From: Halichondria panicea
Taxonomy: Eukaryota; Porifera; Demospongiae; Suberitida; Halichondriidae
Direction: 5' to 3'
Assembly: GCF_963675165.1 (NCBI RefSeq)
Contig: NC_087386.1
Span: forward strand, 6,516,066 to 6,580,065
Length of the DNA: 64,000 nucleotides
The notes under the pieces: model-generated
The model's input: only the letters and a program-made list of their open reading frames with translations
Databases searched by the model: none
Told to the model about the DNA's origin: nothing
Program-made: the position numbers and the translations under genes
Shown here: positions 1 through 10,760 of the stretch, in pieces
Layout: each line of letters opens with the position of its first letter
Numbering within the stretch: the stretch's first letter is position 1

Positions 1-17
1 TCAACACTCAGACCAAG
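1..17 (+). CDS. 3' end of an ankyrin-repeat exon (C-type)
   Basis: The first bases encode the end of a repeat (V/N-T-Q-T-K) followed by the donor AAG|GTTGGTTTTG. The same exon end and intron start occur at 50133 and 51136, where they close complete ankyrin exons. In the 51 kb copy this exon type is followed by the CARD-like exon, which is also the order here. The gene therefore enters the window from the left. Confidence 0.7.
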
Positions 18-328
18 GTTGGTTTTGTTGTACAAACATATTTACCACAGCATGCTGTTTACATTATTTTACTTGTGATCCGTATGCTCTCACCGAATTT
101 CTTAAACTGCATTCATTAAGCCATCCGATATAAGTTTCTGAGCTCTTCTCTGTTTTGAGCATGCAATGTATGGAATTCGATTGCAAATGCAGCAAACAAT
201 CTTCTATAATACAAGAAGCATGCTTAGCACAGCTCAACGTGCAACATTCATTGGTTTTAAGATATCTTGAAAACATGCTGCACAAAGTCAACATTACACA
301 TTGCATGTAATATCCCCCCTCACTGCAG

Positions 329-964
329 ATGACTACTGTTACCCCTGAATGCAAAGCCAACTCCCCCGCTACCCCTGAGAACCCCCCTGCTACCCCCTCT
401 GCTACCCCTGAGAGCCACCCTGCTACTCCCTCTGCTACCCCCTCTGCTACCCCTGAGAGCCCCCCTGAGAGCCCCCCTGCTACCCACTCTGCTACCCCTG
501 AGAGCCCCCCTGAGAGCCCCCTGCTACCCCCTCTGCTACCCCCTCTGCTACCCCTGAGAGCCCCCCTACTACCCCCTCTGCTACTCCTGCGAACCTCCCT
601 GCTACCAAAGCCATCTCCTCTGCTACCCCTGAATACGAAGCCATCTGTAGCTGCAGAGTGGAGTTAACCAAGAAGCTCTCTGCGTGCTTCAAAGATGTAG
701 CTGAATACTTACGTCAGAGTCAATCACTGACTGACGACCAATTCCAGACAATCATTGGCATCCAAAATTCTCAAGACGGTGCTGAGAAGCTTATGGATAT
801 GATCATTGTCGACATCAAAGAGCCAACAACCACATTGGATGCTTTTGCCGACTTAGTGACAGCAATAAAAAACAGTGGTAACAAACACTTCCAAACGTTT
901 GTCAAGGAAGTAATTGAATCGAAACGAAAAGAGTTCTATAGGGAATTGCTCACAGTTCCACCAG
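329..964 (+). pseudogene. CARD-like death-fold exon with Pro/Ser/Thr repeat leader, one-base frameshift
   Basis: The acceptor CTGCAG precedes 329 and the donor CCAG|GTATGT follows 964. The exon first encodes a low-complexity leader built of P-A-T-P-S-A-T-P-E-S type units, then about 105 residues of a helical death-fold domain (658-964) resembling CARD: L-T-K-K-L, F-K-D-V-A-E-Y-L, S-L-T-D-D-Q-F, and a closing S-G-N-K-H-F-Q-T-F. The leader and the domain are in different frames. Near 520 a run of six C found in sister units is five, which explains the shift; exon length 636 is one short of the 3n+1 needed for its phase-1 exit. A polymorphism, assembly error or real inactivation are all possible. 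The intact homologue is at 51487-52117. Confidence 0.7.
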
Positions 965-1616
965 GTATGTGATAAGGGTAAATGGTGATAATCTATTATC
1001 ATAGTTGATGTAATTACAATGCTAGAACAAGTTCTAATTCCACTTCTGAGTGGCGCATCATCTTTTAAATTGCGTTTAGCCCAGCTGGCGTTATGTTCCA
1101 CATGCTGCTAGTATAATTATATAGACATTAGAGAACTCAGTTTCACTTGCTAGCTAGCTGACACGTGAAAACTACATTTAGGATATCCCTACCAGTGGAG
1201 TACAACAGTTGCCTAGGACACAGGTGATATACATAGGACAACCTCACATGCATATCTAGAGCTGCTCTTTGATGTGTCTGCATACACATAACAAAGCACC
1301 GTTTGACGGTGTAGCTATATATATATATAATATGGATCATGCAGACAACTGTTCAAAAGTGTGAAGGGAAGTCGACCTAGCTAGCGCTAAAAAAAACAAC
1401 GGTATATAGAGAGTCCTTCCAGATGGATATATCACCAGCTATATATATAGCTACCATGACTGTACAAGCTAGCTAGCTCATTGATAGCTAAATGTTTCAC
1501 TAAATAATAAATAACCTTCGCAAAAAGCGCTTCAATTTTGTACAAAAACCTGCAGTTGAGCATGCGCTTAAAATAAAGATACGCTTATAATCGAGTAAGC
1601 TCTCATAATCTAGTTT

Positions 1617-1829
1617 CTACGGTAGCTGGTAATTTTCGTGGGATAAAAAAGACGTTATTACATTCCTAGGCAGCCACCGAAAATTTTACACATGAATAAA
1701 CGTAGCCGTGTTTTACCAGAACGCATGCAATTTTAATGCAGCACATACTGAAGTGAACAAAATTCCAAAAATTCCCGCTGATCAACTTTAACGAATTTTA
1801 CCCCACGAAAATTACCCGCTATATGATAG
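1617..1829. mobile_element. MITE-like inverted repeat (GCGGGTAATTTTCG-type ends)
   Basis: The left end CTACGGTAGCTGGTAATTTT and right end AAAATTACCCGCTATATGAT are imperfect inverted repeats about 210 bp apart. The right end closely matches the ends of the 31684-31888 element. No coding capacity. Confidence 0.5.
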
Positions 1830-1834
1830 TCCGT

Positions 1835-2400
1835 TGGTTTGTTTGCTTGTCATGATATCTGAGTCTACTCACTAGGCTGCCATAGCGCTGTATTTATATA
1901 GCGTCCACCAACAGTTTTAATAATGGCAGATTTAGCTTCGTTGTCAAATAAAAATGACAATGGAGCGGATACAACGAAGCTATGGCTGCTAGCTATGGCT
2001 GTTTATTCGAGGGTCTACCAATGGATACTACTCAGTCCTACATGCTGTATAGCTTGTTTTAGTCCTAATTGAACAGCTCAGCAGAACTTCAAAGGATAAT
2101 TGCATTCATGATACTATCCAATCTGCCACAGAATCCGCACTTATTTGCAGCTGAAGTGATCCCGTACCGGAAAAGTTCTTAAATTAAGCTAGAATTATGA
2201 TTATGGTTTGTTACTTTGTTGCTGATCTAAGTCTCAGGAGCGTAATGCACCACTAAAACTCAAAAGTTTCAGCATGCTCAATCTCTATAATTATAGTCTA
2301 CAATTTTATTGTTGCTGTTACTAAGTCTTGCTGTTTCCATGGTCATACATACTACTGCATAACACTCCTCTTGATTAATGTCAACAGCAGTAGGTTAGTG
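1835..2400 (+). repeat. Interspersed repeat R2 copy
   Basis: It shares blocks with copies around 4722, 6590, 11430, 13036, 15940, 16213 and 16852: a GTTTGTTTGT opening, CTACTCACCTGGATGCCA, TACAGCATG, a CAGCTGAAGTGATCCCGTACC block, TTCAGCATG and a final AGGGTTTGCACTTTAGTGC. Non-coding and of unknown class; only the recurrence is observed. Confidence 0.5.
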
Positions 2401-2996
2401 CTCTAGTTAATATGATCTAGCCTCAATCCCAGGTCACACTGAAGGTATCGATTGTTTGCGCATGCGCCACATAATCCCCAGAAACTGAGGACTTTGTTTG
2501 GATAACATCGTATTATGCTCAGTAAAACAACGAACGGAAGTGAATTGAAGGAAGTAGATAGAATTTCGATTGTGAAGGTTTCTTAGCACATTATTTTGAT
2601 ATCATTCTAGTAGCTACCTTTAGCCTGCTATGCTAACAAAGACTCACAGCCTGCAACAGTGTGAATGCATGATAATCGTCTGAATGGAGTGAAGGCTGAC
2701 ATGCACTAGCCTATATATGTGGACAGGACAGCCATTGATTTAATACTAACCTTGGTGAAAGTCTACATGTATAGATGCTGCAACAAATCTACAGCTCTGT
2801 CTCTAGCTAGCTAGCTATATAGCTCTGTGTATATGACTTTAAAGCGTTTATTTTAATATTTTTCTGGTAAAAATGTCAGTTCACTGATAGGAAACTTTAC
2901 GGGGAAAATATTCATGTGCAAGCAGTCAGTAGCAGGCCTCCTTTCTGAGGCCTTGTTAATTAAGGAGGCTAAATATGATCATGATTGAACTCACAG

Positions 2997-3416
2997 ATTT
3001 TCAGGCATCTCAGGAATACGACGTCTTCATTAGCTACAGCCATAAGGGTGACATTATGCGCACAGTGGACACTCTTATGTCGCGACTGAAACAAGAAGGC
3101 CTCAGCGTGTTTGTGGACCAACATAGCATTCAGCCTGGGGACAAATGGCGATTTGAGATTGCCTCCGCCATCAAAACCTGCAAAGCCTTTGTTTGTGTGC
3201 TCACTAAACGCTACATGAGGTCCGTGTACTGCAATGGAGAGCTGTATGAAACAGTAGCTCTTGGTAAACGACTGTTCCCAGTGGTGTGTGAGGATGGTTG
3301 GGGAGATGTGCCTGGAGGTGCTCCTGTGATGGAGGTAGTACAAGAGATTCAGTATGTCTCACTAGTAGCTGAGGACAGGGAGACGCAACTAGCAAGGCTG
3401 GTGCAAAGTATTAAAG
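2997..3416 (+). CDS. TIR-domain exon, intact
   Basis: The exon follows acceptor CTCACAG and ends before GTCAGT, entering and leaving in phase 1. It encodes a complete TIR domain: box 1 Y-D-V-F-I-S-Y-S, the BB-loop region V-D-Q-H-S-I-Q-P-G-D-K-W, V-C-V-L-T-K-R-Y, then Y-C-N-G-E-L-Y-E and L-F-P-V-V. The glutamate of N-G-E (codon 3239-3241) aligns with the catalytic Glu of SARM1 (W-V-H-K-E-I) and of plant TIRs (W-C-x-x-E-L), so NAD-cleaving activity is possible; that is inference. It joins in phase to the CARD-like exon upstream and the linker at 3470. Close paralogs lie at 52172, 57921 and 63105. Confidence 0.85.
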
Positions 3417-3469
3417 GTCAGTCAGTGCATTCTCACAGTGTTACTTATTATATTGAGCTCATTTTGCAG

Positions 3470-3538
3470 GAGCTGTGACACCTTTATCACCTGTTCCCGT
3501 AGCTCCAGGCTCGTCTGATCTACCCACTGACCAGGCTG
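3470..3538 (+). CDS. Pro-rich linker exon after TIR domain
   Basis: A 69-bp exon between TTTTGCAG and GTAAGATG, phase 1 on both sides. It encodes a Pro/Val/Ala linker (A-V-T-P-L-S-P-V-P-V-A-P-G then L-P-T-D-Q-A). The same exon follows each TIR copy, at 9310, 55986, 58348 and 63607, with conserved splice signals in most. It probably tethers TIR to downstream Death-fold exons. Confidence 0.65.
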
Positions 3539-3886
3539 GTAAGATGATGCTACATTTACTTGTTGGTGCAAAATGTGTATTAAATGTTATCGAACAATTC
3601 TAGCTAGTTCGGGCTTAACATTCAGAGCTCATGGAGCTACTCACTGCATGCAGACTGATAGGAGACGATCTCTTCACAAAATCATCTAAATAGAGACAAT
3701 AGTCGGGTTGATCCTCTTCACTTGTACTCTTTACTCACTATTAACAACTTCTGTGCGTTGCGTAATTATGCGCAAACGTCATCGAGTTGCTCACATGCAA
3801 TTGACAGGATGCACAGTGTTTGTGTAGAAGTATCAGTAGTTTGACACTCTTCTCTTCTTACGCACTCTTGGTTATACTTTCTCCAG

Positions 3887-4011
3887 ACACAACTCATATT
3901 TTGTGTGTCCTACTGTATCTCTTTACCGGTCAAATTGAAGGTTTAGACCAGCTACAGCTTTTAAAGGCGACACATACTTCCATCGAGGCAGCAGCAAGGC
4001 ATAATCGACTG
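3887..4011 (+). CDS. Conserved unknown exon preceding ankyrin blocks
   Basis: The exon follows TTTCTCCAG and enters in phase 1, matching the phase of the linker exon before it; donor CTG|GTTAGT leaves in phase 0, as the ankyrin exons need. It encodes a Leu-rich helical stretch ending Q-L-L-K-A-T-H-T-S-I-E-A-A-A-R-H-N. A second copy is at 49228-49347, directly before an ankyrin run. I do not recognise the domain; it may cap the ankyrin solenoid. Confidence 0.55.
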
Positions 4012-7000
4012 GTTAGTGTGCACGACCATTGACCCACGCCCATCTTCTAAGCCAAGTCTTCATTGGGGGGGCGGCGATCAAATCAAGCTGTGTTGGTGGG
4101 TTGGGCCACAAATTCAAACTAAAGTGACGACCCTTTTCCCCACGGTTGCAAAAAACCTGGAAAGGGATATACTGTAGCTTCCTGATTGCCATAAAGCTTT
4201 GGCTCCTCCACCGAGGCACCCGCAGTGCATGCATTTATATAGATAACATAATGATTCATTAACAGAACTGCAAAATTAGTCATTATAGATTGAGGTTGGA
4301 TTGCCGCGGCTATTTTTGAAATGCAGCCACCTCGCTATTCCGGCCAAACGTCACTGTCTCAAGAGTGACCGAGAGTCTACTGTACACGCACACACACATG
4401 CAGACACACGCACACACTACCGTATATACCTCGCTGCGCATTCACGCAACTATATCTCATGCTATAGCTAATATTTATAGCATTTCTGCTTGCATTCATG
4501 CAGCTTCCACCTCCTCTTTGATGTCTGGAGAGATGCTATCTTCTGAAATGAAAAAGGTGATCCTTATGCATGTAGTACAAGAGTTAGATATTAACGACAG
4601 TAGATGAAACGATTGGCTACACTTTTAACTGTAATACTGAGTCTGTTCCAAAGCATTTTAGTGTCCTTACCCAATCCTCAGATGTCCAGATGTTATCTCC
4701 TTCTGTTTCTGGGTGATATAATTAACCCGAGGCGCGTGGGCGGCCACGGTTTATAGTAGTCGTTTGGTTTGTTTGTTTGTAATTTGTGAATCTACTCACC
4801 TGGATGCCAGAGCACTGAGCTTGACTAGGTCTGCTTACCTGGATGCTCTAGCACTGCGTTTACAGCATGAGTAGCCCCTCCACACAACAAGTTAGTACTT
4901 TTAATAGTGGCAGCTTTCGGTGTTAAATCTTCGTTGTCTAGTAAAAGCGAGTAAAATGTACATATAACTTGAACCATAGATTAAGGAGGGAGAGGGATTG
5001 GAAACGCAATAGAACCGGATGAAACCATCCGTGTTACGGTTGACGTCATGTATATGATCAGGCCTCAAAACCAGGCCACCGGGCTTGAATCGAGGCTATA
5101 CCAAGGTTGGCTGGCTATGAGTAGCAAGAAGACAGAAGATAGGGCTGATGAGCAGCAAATGTGATCGTTCCTGCATACATGCTGTAGGGGAGAGCTTGTA
5201 GCATCAGCCAGATTGAGCAAAACCATCCTCTAGATCTCACCTAAGACACTATAGGCTCTATAAAGACAGAATTATATATTATTATGCCTGTTGGCCATTT
5301 GGAAATATCAACTGTCTATTGGCCATTATTATTGTGATATTTATGACATTTTTGTGAAATATAAACTGAAATGAAGCTTGTATGGAAAAGTTACAAAAAC
5401 AACAAAAACAACAAAAAAAACTTTCTTCGTCTACTCCTGACTTTTTAACTCATATAGGGATCCCATAATCTTTCTGAAGTTATTTCTTTCTTGTATTTGC
5501 CTGGTGATGTTGGAATTTGGGTCTTCAAGGCATATCTACATACACAAACGGTCGACATGTTCAACGTTTACCTACTAAATTGAGCAAGATGTAACTTCTC
5601 ACAGAAATAGGACATTACGATGAACCTATTCCTATGCTTGGCCTATAACTAAAAATTGTGAAATTAGAACCTCTTCACCTCTGCATAGAGGTACAAATAA
5701 ACACATAAATCGTAGTTGATACTTGAAATCAGGAACACATGTTTTGCAATCAACACCATTGTGGCTCATTACAATCACTAATGGAATACTTTGAAACACT
5801 ATATACTTTTTCTAGGTTACAAATTATTTAAACTCTGGTTCTAGGACTCACCCAAGTGTTGTAGGATCGTCTTGAAACTCAAACTTGGACAAATTTACAA
5901 CTAATGTGGTTCCAAATGATGAACACTATAGAGGTTTATAGACTGGGATTTTCCCAGCCCAACTTTAGAAGCTTGAGAAGAGGTGGTATGGTTTTAGATG
6001 CTGCTAGAGGTTAACGCCCACTGCCTATTGAACTGTAACACGGATGGTTTCAAGAGGCGTCATTGTCGCACATGATCCCGTTTCCAATCCATGTTACTAC
6101 TCTCCAGAGGAGGAATGCCAGTGTCAAAAGGTCACTAATTAAAACACCACGTGGCCCTATGTTTTACATGTAAAACTGAGTTTACCCTCGCGCCCCTGAG
6201 TTTATACACCACCAATAGCTTGATCCTCTTTATAATCACAACAGAAATCGGTTGAGCTATCGCGCCCCAGAGGAATCAGCTGGAGCTTGAGAGAGGAGAT
6301 CCAGGATTTAATTGCAACCTTTGACCTTTTATTGCATTCTTCAAAACCACAAGATATGGAAATTAGCCTTCAGTGGCTAGGGTATAAATTTTGATGTACT
6401 GGCTTAGCTTGCTGCACTGGATAGATCTAGGTATAGTTCCAAGCAGGCATATAAAGAACAGAAGCGCTAAGCTGCTATATGCAGCAAAGGTCAAGAACCC
6501 AGAACAAGAATGTTTAATCTTTCATTAAACATGACCCTATTGACCCTGGCGTTCCTCCTCTGACTACTCTCTATGCCTTGAACCAGAACTTGGCACATGC
6601 GTTATTTACAGCTGAAGTGATCCTGTACCAGGAACGATGGAACAGGGTCACTAAAGTAGAAAGCTAGAATTATAGCTCCTGCTGCTTAACCATGTTAACC
6701 ACTCCCCTTCTCTCGGCAAGCTGCCGTGTTGAGAGTTGTCCCAGTGCGTGAGGAATGTCACGCTGCCACAAGAATGTAACGTCACAAATAGTCATGTGCC
6801 ACCGCCCACATGCTAACTATTACTGCACAAAATATTACCGGCCTCGAGTATAAGTACTTATCGAGGCTAAACAATTATCACCCACGCATTACTCATTTTG
6901 TGGTTTGTTCTAATTGCATTCCAACAGGATAAGTCTCAACACGGCAACTTGCCAGTCCCCAGAGCCCAGAAGCGAAGGGAGTGGTTTCAGTCTAGTTAGC

Positions 7001-8544
7001 TGACTGGGATCCTACAACCATACAGTACCTAGAGCCACACTTTTCTGAGACTCCAGGCTTCTTTACTGTGATCCTAATCCACAGTGCATATAGTCATATA
7101 GTACCACTCAAATGTTTCAGCATGCTGCCTCCAATCTGGTTTAGTTGTCAGTATTAATTGCTCCTGAGCAGTTAAGTCACACATGATAACAACATCACTA
7201 CATGCACTGTATTACATCACTCTTCTGGTTTCTTTATAATCATGTCACCAGCCGTGGGTTTGCACTTTAGTGCTCTAGCTATAGTTACAAGAGTTATATA
7301 CTGTATAGCGTGAAATTTTCGAGGGACTTAATTTTCGCGGATTTCGTGAGTTAACATTAATTGTGCACGAAAATTAAGTCCACGAAATTGTTTTTTATTA
7401 GAGCTATAACGTGCAAAGATTTAAAAGGCGTGGCTTCCAGTAAGCAGTCATTCCGCGAACATTGTGCAACGAAATGCTTTTAGAGGCCATTCCACAAAAT
7501 ATAAAAGTGCCTCGAAAATCTATAAGGTATTATGTACGACAGTAAATGAAAAAATGATAGGATTTGAAATGAGCATTCTACAAAGCATTTTGGTGTCCCT
7601 GTCCTTATATTGCTCCTCATATTTTTAAACAATTCAGGTGAATTCTTGCGACTCTTGTGCTGGACCCGAACGATGCAATGGAAAATTTTGTCCTTGTTTC
7701 TATGCACAAAAAAGTTGCTCTCAAGCCTGTCACTGCAACTTAACCATTTGTCGAAATTCATATAATGGCTACCAGTAGGTTCACATACAAGTCACGTGTT
7801 TATTGTATACTGATATAATTGTTGTATTATTCATCTTGCTTGTATTGTAGTATGCAAGATACTGCAGCTGCCGCTGGCCCCCCAGCCACTGCCAGGTGAC
7901 AATTTAGTATAGAGATCTAGCTCCAAATACTTTGACGTGTATACAGTTTGCTTCAACAAAATCATAACTGCAGTGAGGAGAATTGATGCACGTGCATGGA
8001 TGATGCGGTTCAAGCTTCACAACTCAAGTAATTATAATTATAGTTGCAACTGTGTATATAGTAGATTTTGTTGACTGATGCATGCATGAGTTGAGCTAAA
8101 AAGTTACTGTATAACGAAAATGAATGTACAAGTGTATAATTATTTTATGGTGTCAAGGGAGTGGGCGAGCTACATGGTAGATATATATATAGGGTGCCAA
8201 AGGATGAACTATAAGAGCTGTGTCTAGCCTAGCTGATATACACGGCTTATACATGTACCTATATATATCGTATACTCTGCTGTGTTAATAAAAACACCAC
8301 GGTTGCTCGATCAGTGGATGAGTCAAAGCTACATGTATATATACCAATAGCTAGCATTCTAGTGCAGACGATTGTATGCAAGTAAAATTTTAAAAAAATA
8401 GCGTATAATAACATAGGAAAACTCAATCATGCCATAATCACATCACTATTTACCACTACTTGGTGAAACTATGAGTAATTCCCTATAATTATATAGACTT
8501 TTTTCGTTTAGCTTCAATTGTATTCTTGACGAAACGTTTGACGT
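4012..8544. repeat. Repeat-filled stretch without recognisable exons
   Basis: Bases 4012-4240 match the intron at 49348-49560. Then follow R2 fragments (4722-4960, 6590-7290), an inverted-repeat element about 4976-6107 (GAGGGATTGGAAACG with its complement), one about 6103-6570 (GGAATGCCAGTGTCAAAAGG), one about 6695-6988 (GGCAAGCTGCCGTGTTGAGA), and a TA-flanked MITE (7301-7527). No open frame here resembles a protein family. Confidence 0.5.
7301..7527. mobile_element. TA-flanked MITE (CCGTATAGCGCG family)
   Basis: Ends CTGTATAGCGTGAAATTTTC and GAAAATCTATAAGG are imperfect inverted repeats next to TA dinucleotides. The internal sequence matches the inverse of the elements at 44742, 53021 and 55284, including the CGGAATGACTGC / CACGCCTTTAAAT blocks. 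Size and TA flanks suit a Tc1/mariner-type non-autonomous element. Confidence 0.65.
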
Positions 8545-8750
8545 GTCTGTTCCCACGTTATGTTATACCTGTCATAAATGCAACATACAATTCAACGGCC
8601 CTATACGTTGAAGTTTTGGTGAAGACCAAGAAATCCTCGATAAGCATAACAGCACCGGCACCATGTTCGAGTCCGACAATAGTCTTGTATCGTTTGTCAG
8701 TTAGTGCCTCGCTCTGACGTAACGGACAGGCAACTTATTCGAGTAGACTA
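8545..8750 (-). pseudogene. Inverted CARD-like fragment
   Basis: Read on the minus strand this encodes S-E-A-L-T-D-K-R-Y-K-T, G-A-G-A-V-M-L-I-E-D-F-L-V-F-T-K-T and a C-terminal A-F-M-T. These match the + strand CARD-like domain at 57683-57920 closely. Its orientation is opposite to the TIR remnant starting at 8805, so the domain was inverted relative to its neighbours. It cannot be part of a functional CARD-TIR exon chain here. Confidence 0.65.
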
Positions 8751-8804
8751 GCCTCTGATTTTTTTAATGTGTTTTTTAGCGCTGACATAAATTGAGCGTT
8801 CGCT

Positions 8805-9220
8805 AAATACGACGTCTTCATCAGCTACACATGCAGCCGTGAGGCTGACACCATGCATGCATGCATGCGCACAGTGGACACTCTTATGTTACGACTGAAG
8901 TAATTAAGAAGGCCTCGGCATGTTTATGAACCAACGTAGCATTTGGCCTGGGGACAAATGGCCATTTGAGATTGCCTCCGCCATCAAAACCTGCAAAGCT
9001 TTTGTTTGTGTGCTCACTAAACGCTACGTGAGATCTGTGTACTGCAATGGAGAGCTGTACGAAGCAGAAGCTCTTCGCAAGCGTTGTTCCCAGTGCATGG
9101 TGTGTGAGTGCCTGGAGGTGCTCCTGTGATGGAGGTGGTACGGGACATTCTGTATGTCTCACTAGTGGCAGAGAACAGCGAGACACAACTGACAAGACTG
9201 GTCCAAAGTATATTAAAGGT
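8805..9220 (+). pseudogene. Broken TIR-domain exon
   Basis: Homologous to 2997-3416, starting Y-D-V-F-I-S-Y and containing the Y-C-N-G-E-L-Y-E block. It is inactivated by ATGC-type tetranucleotide expansion near 8851, an in-frame TAA near 8901, and indels around 9085-9110. The donor AAAGGTCAGTCAG and the following intron are still recognisable. Confidence 0.75.
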
Positions 9221-9309
9221 CAGTCAGTGCATTCTCATAGTGTTACTGCATGTCCCCACACTTATTTTGAAGTACCTTGATTATATTGAATTTTAAATTC
9301 ATTTTGCAG

Positions 9310-9379
9310 AAACTGTGACACCTTTATCACCCGTTGCAGTAGCTCCAGGCTCGTCTAATCTACCCACTTACCAGGCTGA
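9310..9379 (+). pseudogene. Linker exon, donor site lost
   Basis: After TTTTGCAG comes the E-T-V-T-P-L-S-P-V-A-V-A-P-G linker found after every TIR copy. The donor that reads GCTG|GTAAGATG elsewhere is GCTGATTGATTAG here, so splicing at the usual place is destroyed. Confidence 0.6.
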
Positions 9380-9427
9380 TTGATTAGCAGATTATTTGTT
9401 TGTGCAAAATGTGTTAACGTATTATCC

Positions 9428-9585
9428 CTCATCATCCTCTGTAATGGAAGATGTGTGTAAGAAGACTGGAGTGAGGGACCATCAACTCGATCAAGAAATC
9501 CCTGAGAGTGACATCATTCTATTAGCGGAGAAATTTCCTCACCTACTGAGCGTGCACAAGTTAGGTAGTACATCTAAATTATATA
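9428..9585 (+). pseudogene. Death-like exon fragment (V-M-E-D-V-C-K type)
   Basis: Encodes S-S-S-V-M-E-D-V-C-K-K-T-G-V then D-Q-E-I-P-E-S-D-I-I-L-L-A-E-K-F-P-H-L-L-S. The pattern (D-Q-x-L, then a helix, then L-L-S) resembles the first half of Death-like domains with the layout of 58508-58875. Compared with 56112-56249 it lacks the acceptor CAG and one C near 9562, so it is probably dead. A third copy is at 63730. Confidence 0.5.
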
Positions 9586-9813
9586 CGCAACTTGCCGTCC
9601 TGACATTTTGGTGAGGAGAGAAATGGTGTATGGATTGATGACATGTTTCTAGAGGGTTCGGGGTATGCCCCCAGGAACTCTTTACTACCTGCTATTAAGA
9701 ATATTGTTCACCAGAACCACTCAATTGTATTCCCATCGAGTTTCTTCTAGAAGGTATTTCCGAGGGGGCAACTCCCACCTAATGTAACCCTGTTGATTGT
9801 TGCTTTTGTACAG

Positions 9814-10087
9814 GCTTTGACAATCAACGATCTGCAACATGTTTACGAGAAACTACACACTGCACATGAAAGTGCCAGCCCTCACTGGTTCAATCTGGGA
9901 TTGGCTCTAGGTCTGACTCATTTTATTCTCACCAATATCGATAGCAAGCATCATGGTGATAATGTGTCATCATTGCGTGAAATGTTGGCTGAGCTCCTGC
10001 GTACGAAAGATGTAACATGGAGTCTCCTGTCAGATGGTCTCAATAAGCCCACGGTGGAGCTCATCAATTTGGCTGATAGCGTCACAG
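9814..10087 (+). CDS. Death-domain exon 1 (locus 2)
   Basis: The exon lies between TTTTGTACAG and CACAG|GTAACC and is open for 91 codons, phase 0 in and phase 1 out. It encodes L-T-I-N-D-L-Q-H-V-Y-E-K-L, H-W-F-N-L-G-L-A-L-G-L, S-L-R-E-M-L-A-E-L-L and V-T-W-S-L-L-S-D-G-L. The W-x-x-L-G-x-x-L-G-L and V-T-W-x-x-L signatures are those of Death-fold domains. Its close paralog is 56509-56779. Confidence 0.75.
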
Positions 10088-10161
10088 GTAACCATTTTCA
10101 GTGTTTATGCATATGGTATATACGTACATTTAACGTCATTTTATCTTTTTTCTTTGCACAG

Positions 10162-10397
10162 TCACAACTCCTAACCTGCTCGATCGACTCAACCTCACCC
10201 CAGCCAACCTCGATGATGTAACTGATGTCACACGTCGTCTAGGCAATCAAGCTGGAGTGGCTCATGCGTTGAGAGTGTGGCAAAGAGTGAATCCCTCCAG
10301 AGCTACCTTCAGAGCCTTGGTGGAAATTGCCATAGGACTGAGAAGAGGAGACACTGCTACAGACATTTGTAGATTAATTGTAAAGGAACTAAACTGA
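10162..10397 (+). CDS. Death-domain exon 2 with stop (locus 2)
   Basis: Joined in phase 1 across a 74-bp intron (10088-10161), it encodes P-N-L-L-D-R-L-N-L-T, N-Q-A-G-V-A-H-A-L-R-V-W-Q-R-V-N-P-S, A-T-F-R-A-L-V-E-I-A and D-I-C-R-L-I-V-K, ending in TGA. The L-x-x-W-x-x-x-x-P-x-x-A-T-x-x-x-L core is typical of the second half of a Death domain. The frame is fully open although the TIR part upstream is broken. Confidence 0.75.
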
Positions 10398-10565
10398 GCT
10401 TAACAATTTTTATCTAATTAGTACGTGGGCGTAGGTGTTCCAGCACCCTTATCATATTAATTATGTAACATTGTTTTCTGTAATGTCAACACATTGTTGT
10501 GGTACTATATAATTATTGAGCATGCGCAGTAGGAACACAACAACGCCCACATAGTTTGGGAATTC

Positions 10566-10612
10566 AGGGGTGGGGCATATGCATGTCTAGGAGTTTTCCC
10601 AGCTGAGCTCAA
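10566..10612 (+). promoter_or_regulatory. Conserved upstream block (GGGGTGGGGCAT...CAGCTGAGCTCA)
   Basis: This block recurs at 57354-57399 and 59071-59110, each time a few hundred bases before the first coding exon of a new unit. It holds GGGGTGGGGCAT, a CTAGG-like step, GTTTTCCC and AGCTGAGCTCA. Position and recurrence suggest a shared promoter-proximal or 5' UTR element; there is no direct proof. Confidence 0.45.
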
Positions 10613-10760
10613 CAAGTGCTCCCTTGAGATCCCTGCTTTGGCTAGCTATGAAATACCAAGGTCAGCAAGGCGTTTTAATTTATTGTGCGTGAGTATCACT
10701 AGATCTACTGGTACCCCTCTAAATACAAAGCCATTTGTAGCTTTCGTTATCGAAAATAGA

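Larger units (their letters stand above)
965..2996 (+). other. Long intron between CARD-like and TIR exons, repeat-filled
   Basis: The corresponding intron at 52118-52171 is only 54 bp, so this one has been expanded. It holds a MITE-like inverted repeat at about 1617-1829 (GGTAATTTTCGTGGG with its complement) and a copy of the interspersed R2 repeat (about 1835-2400). No further coding exon is visible. Confidence 0.5.

Noticed and set aside
8526-8717. Open + strand frame of 63 codons
   Set aside because: It is the antisense of an inverted CARD-like fragment; the same antisense frame exists at 57658-57879.
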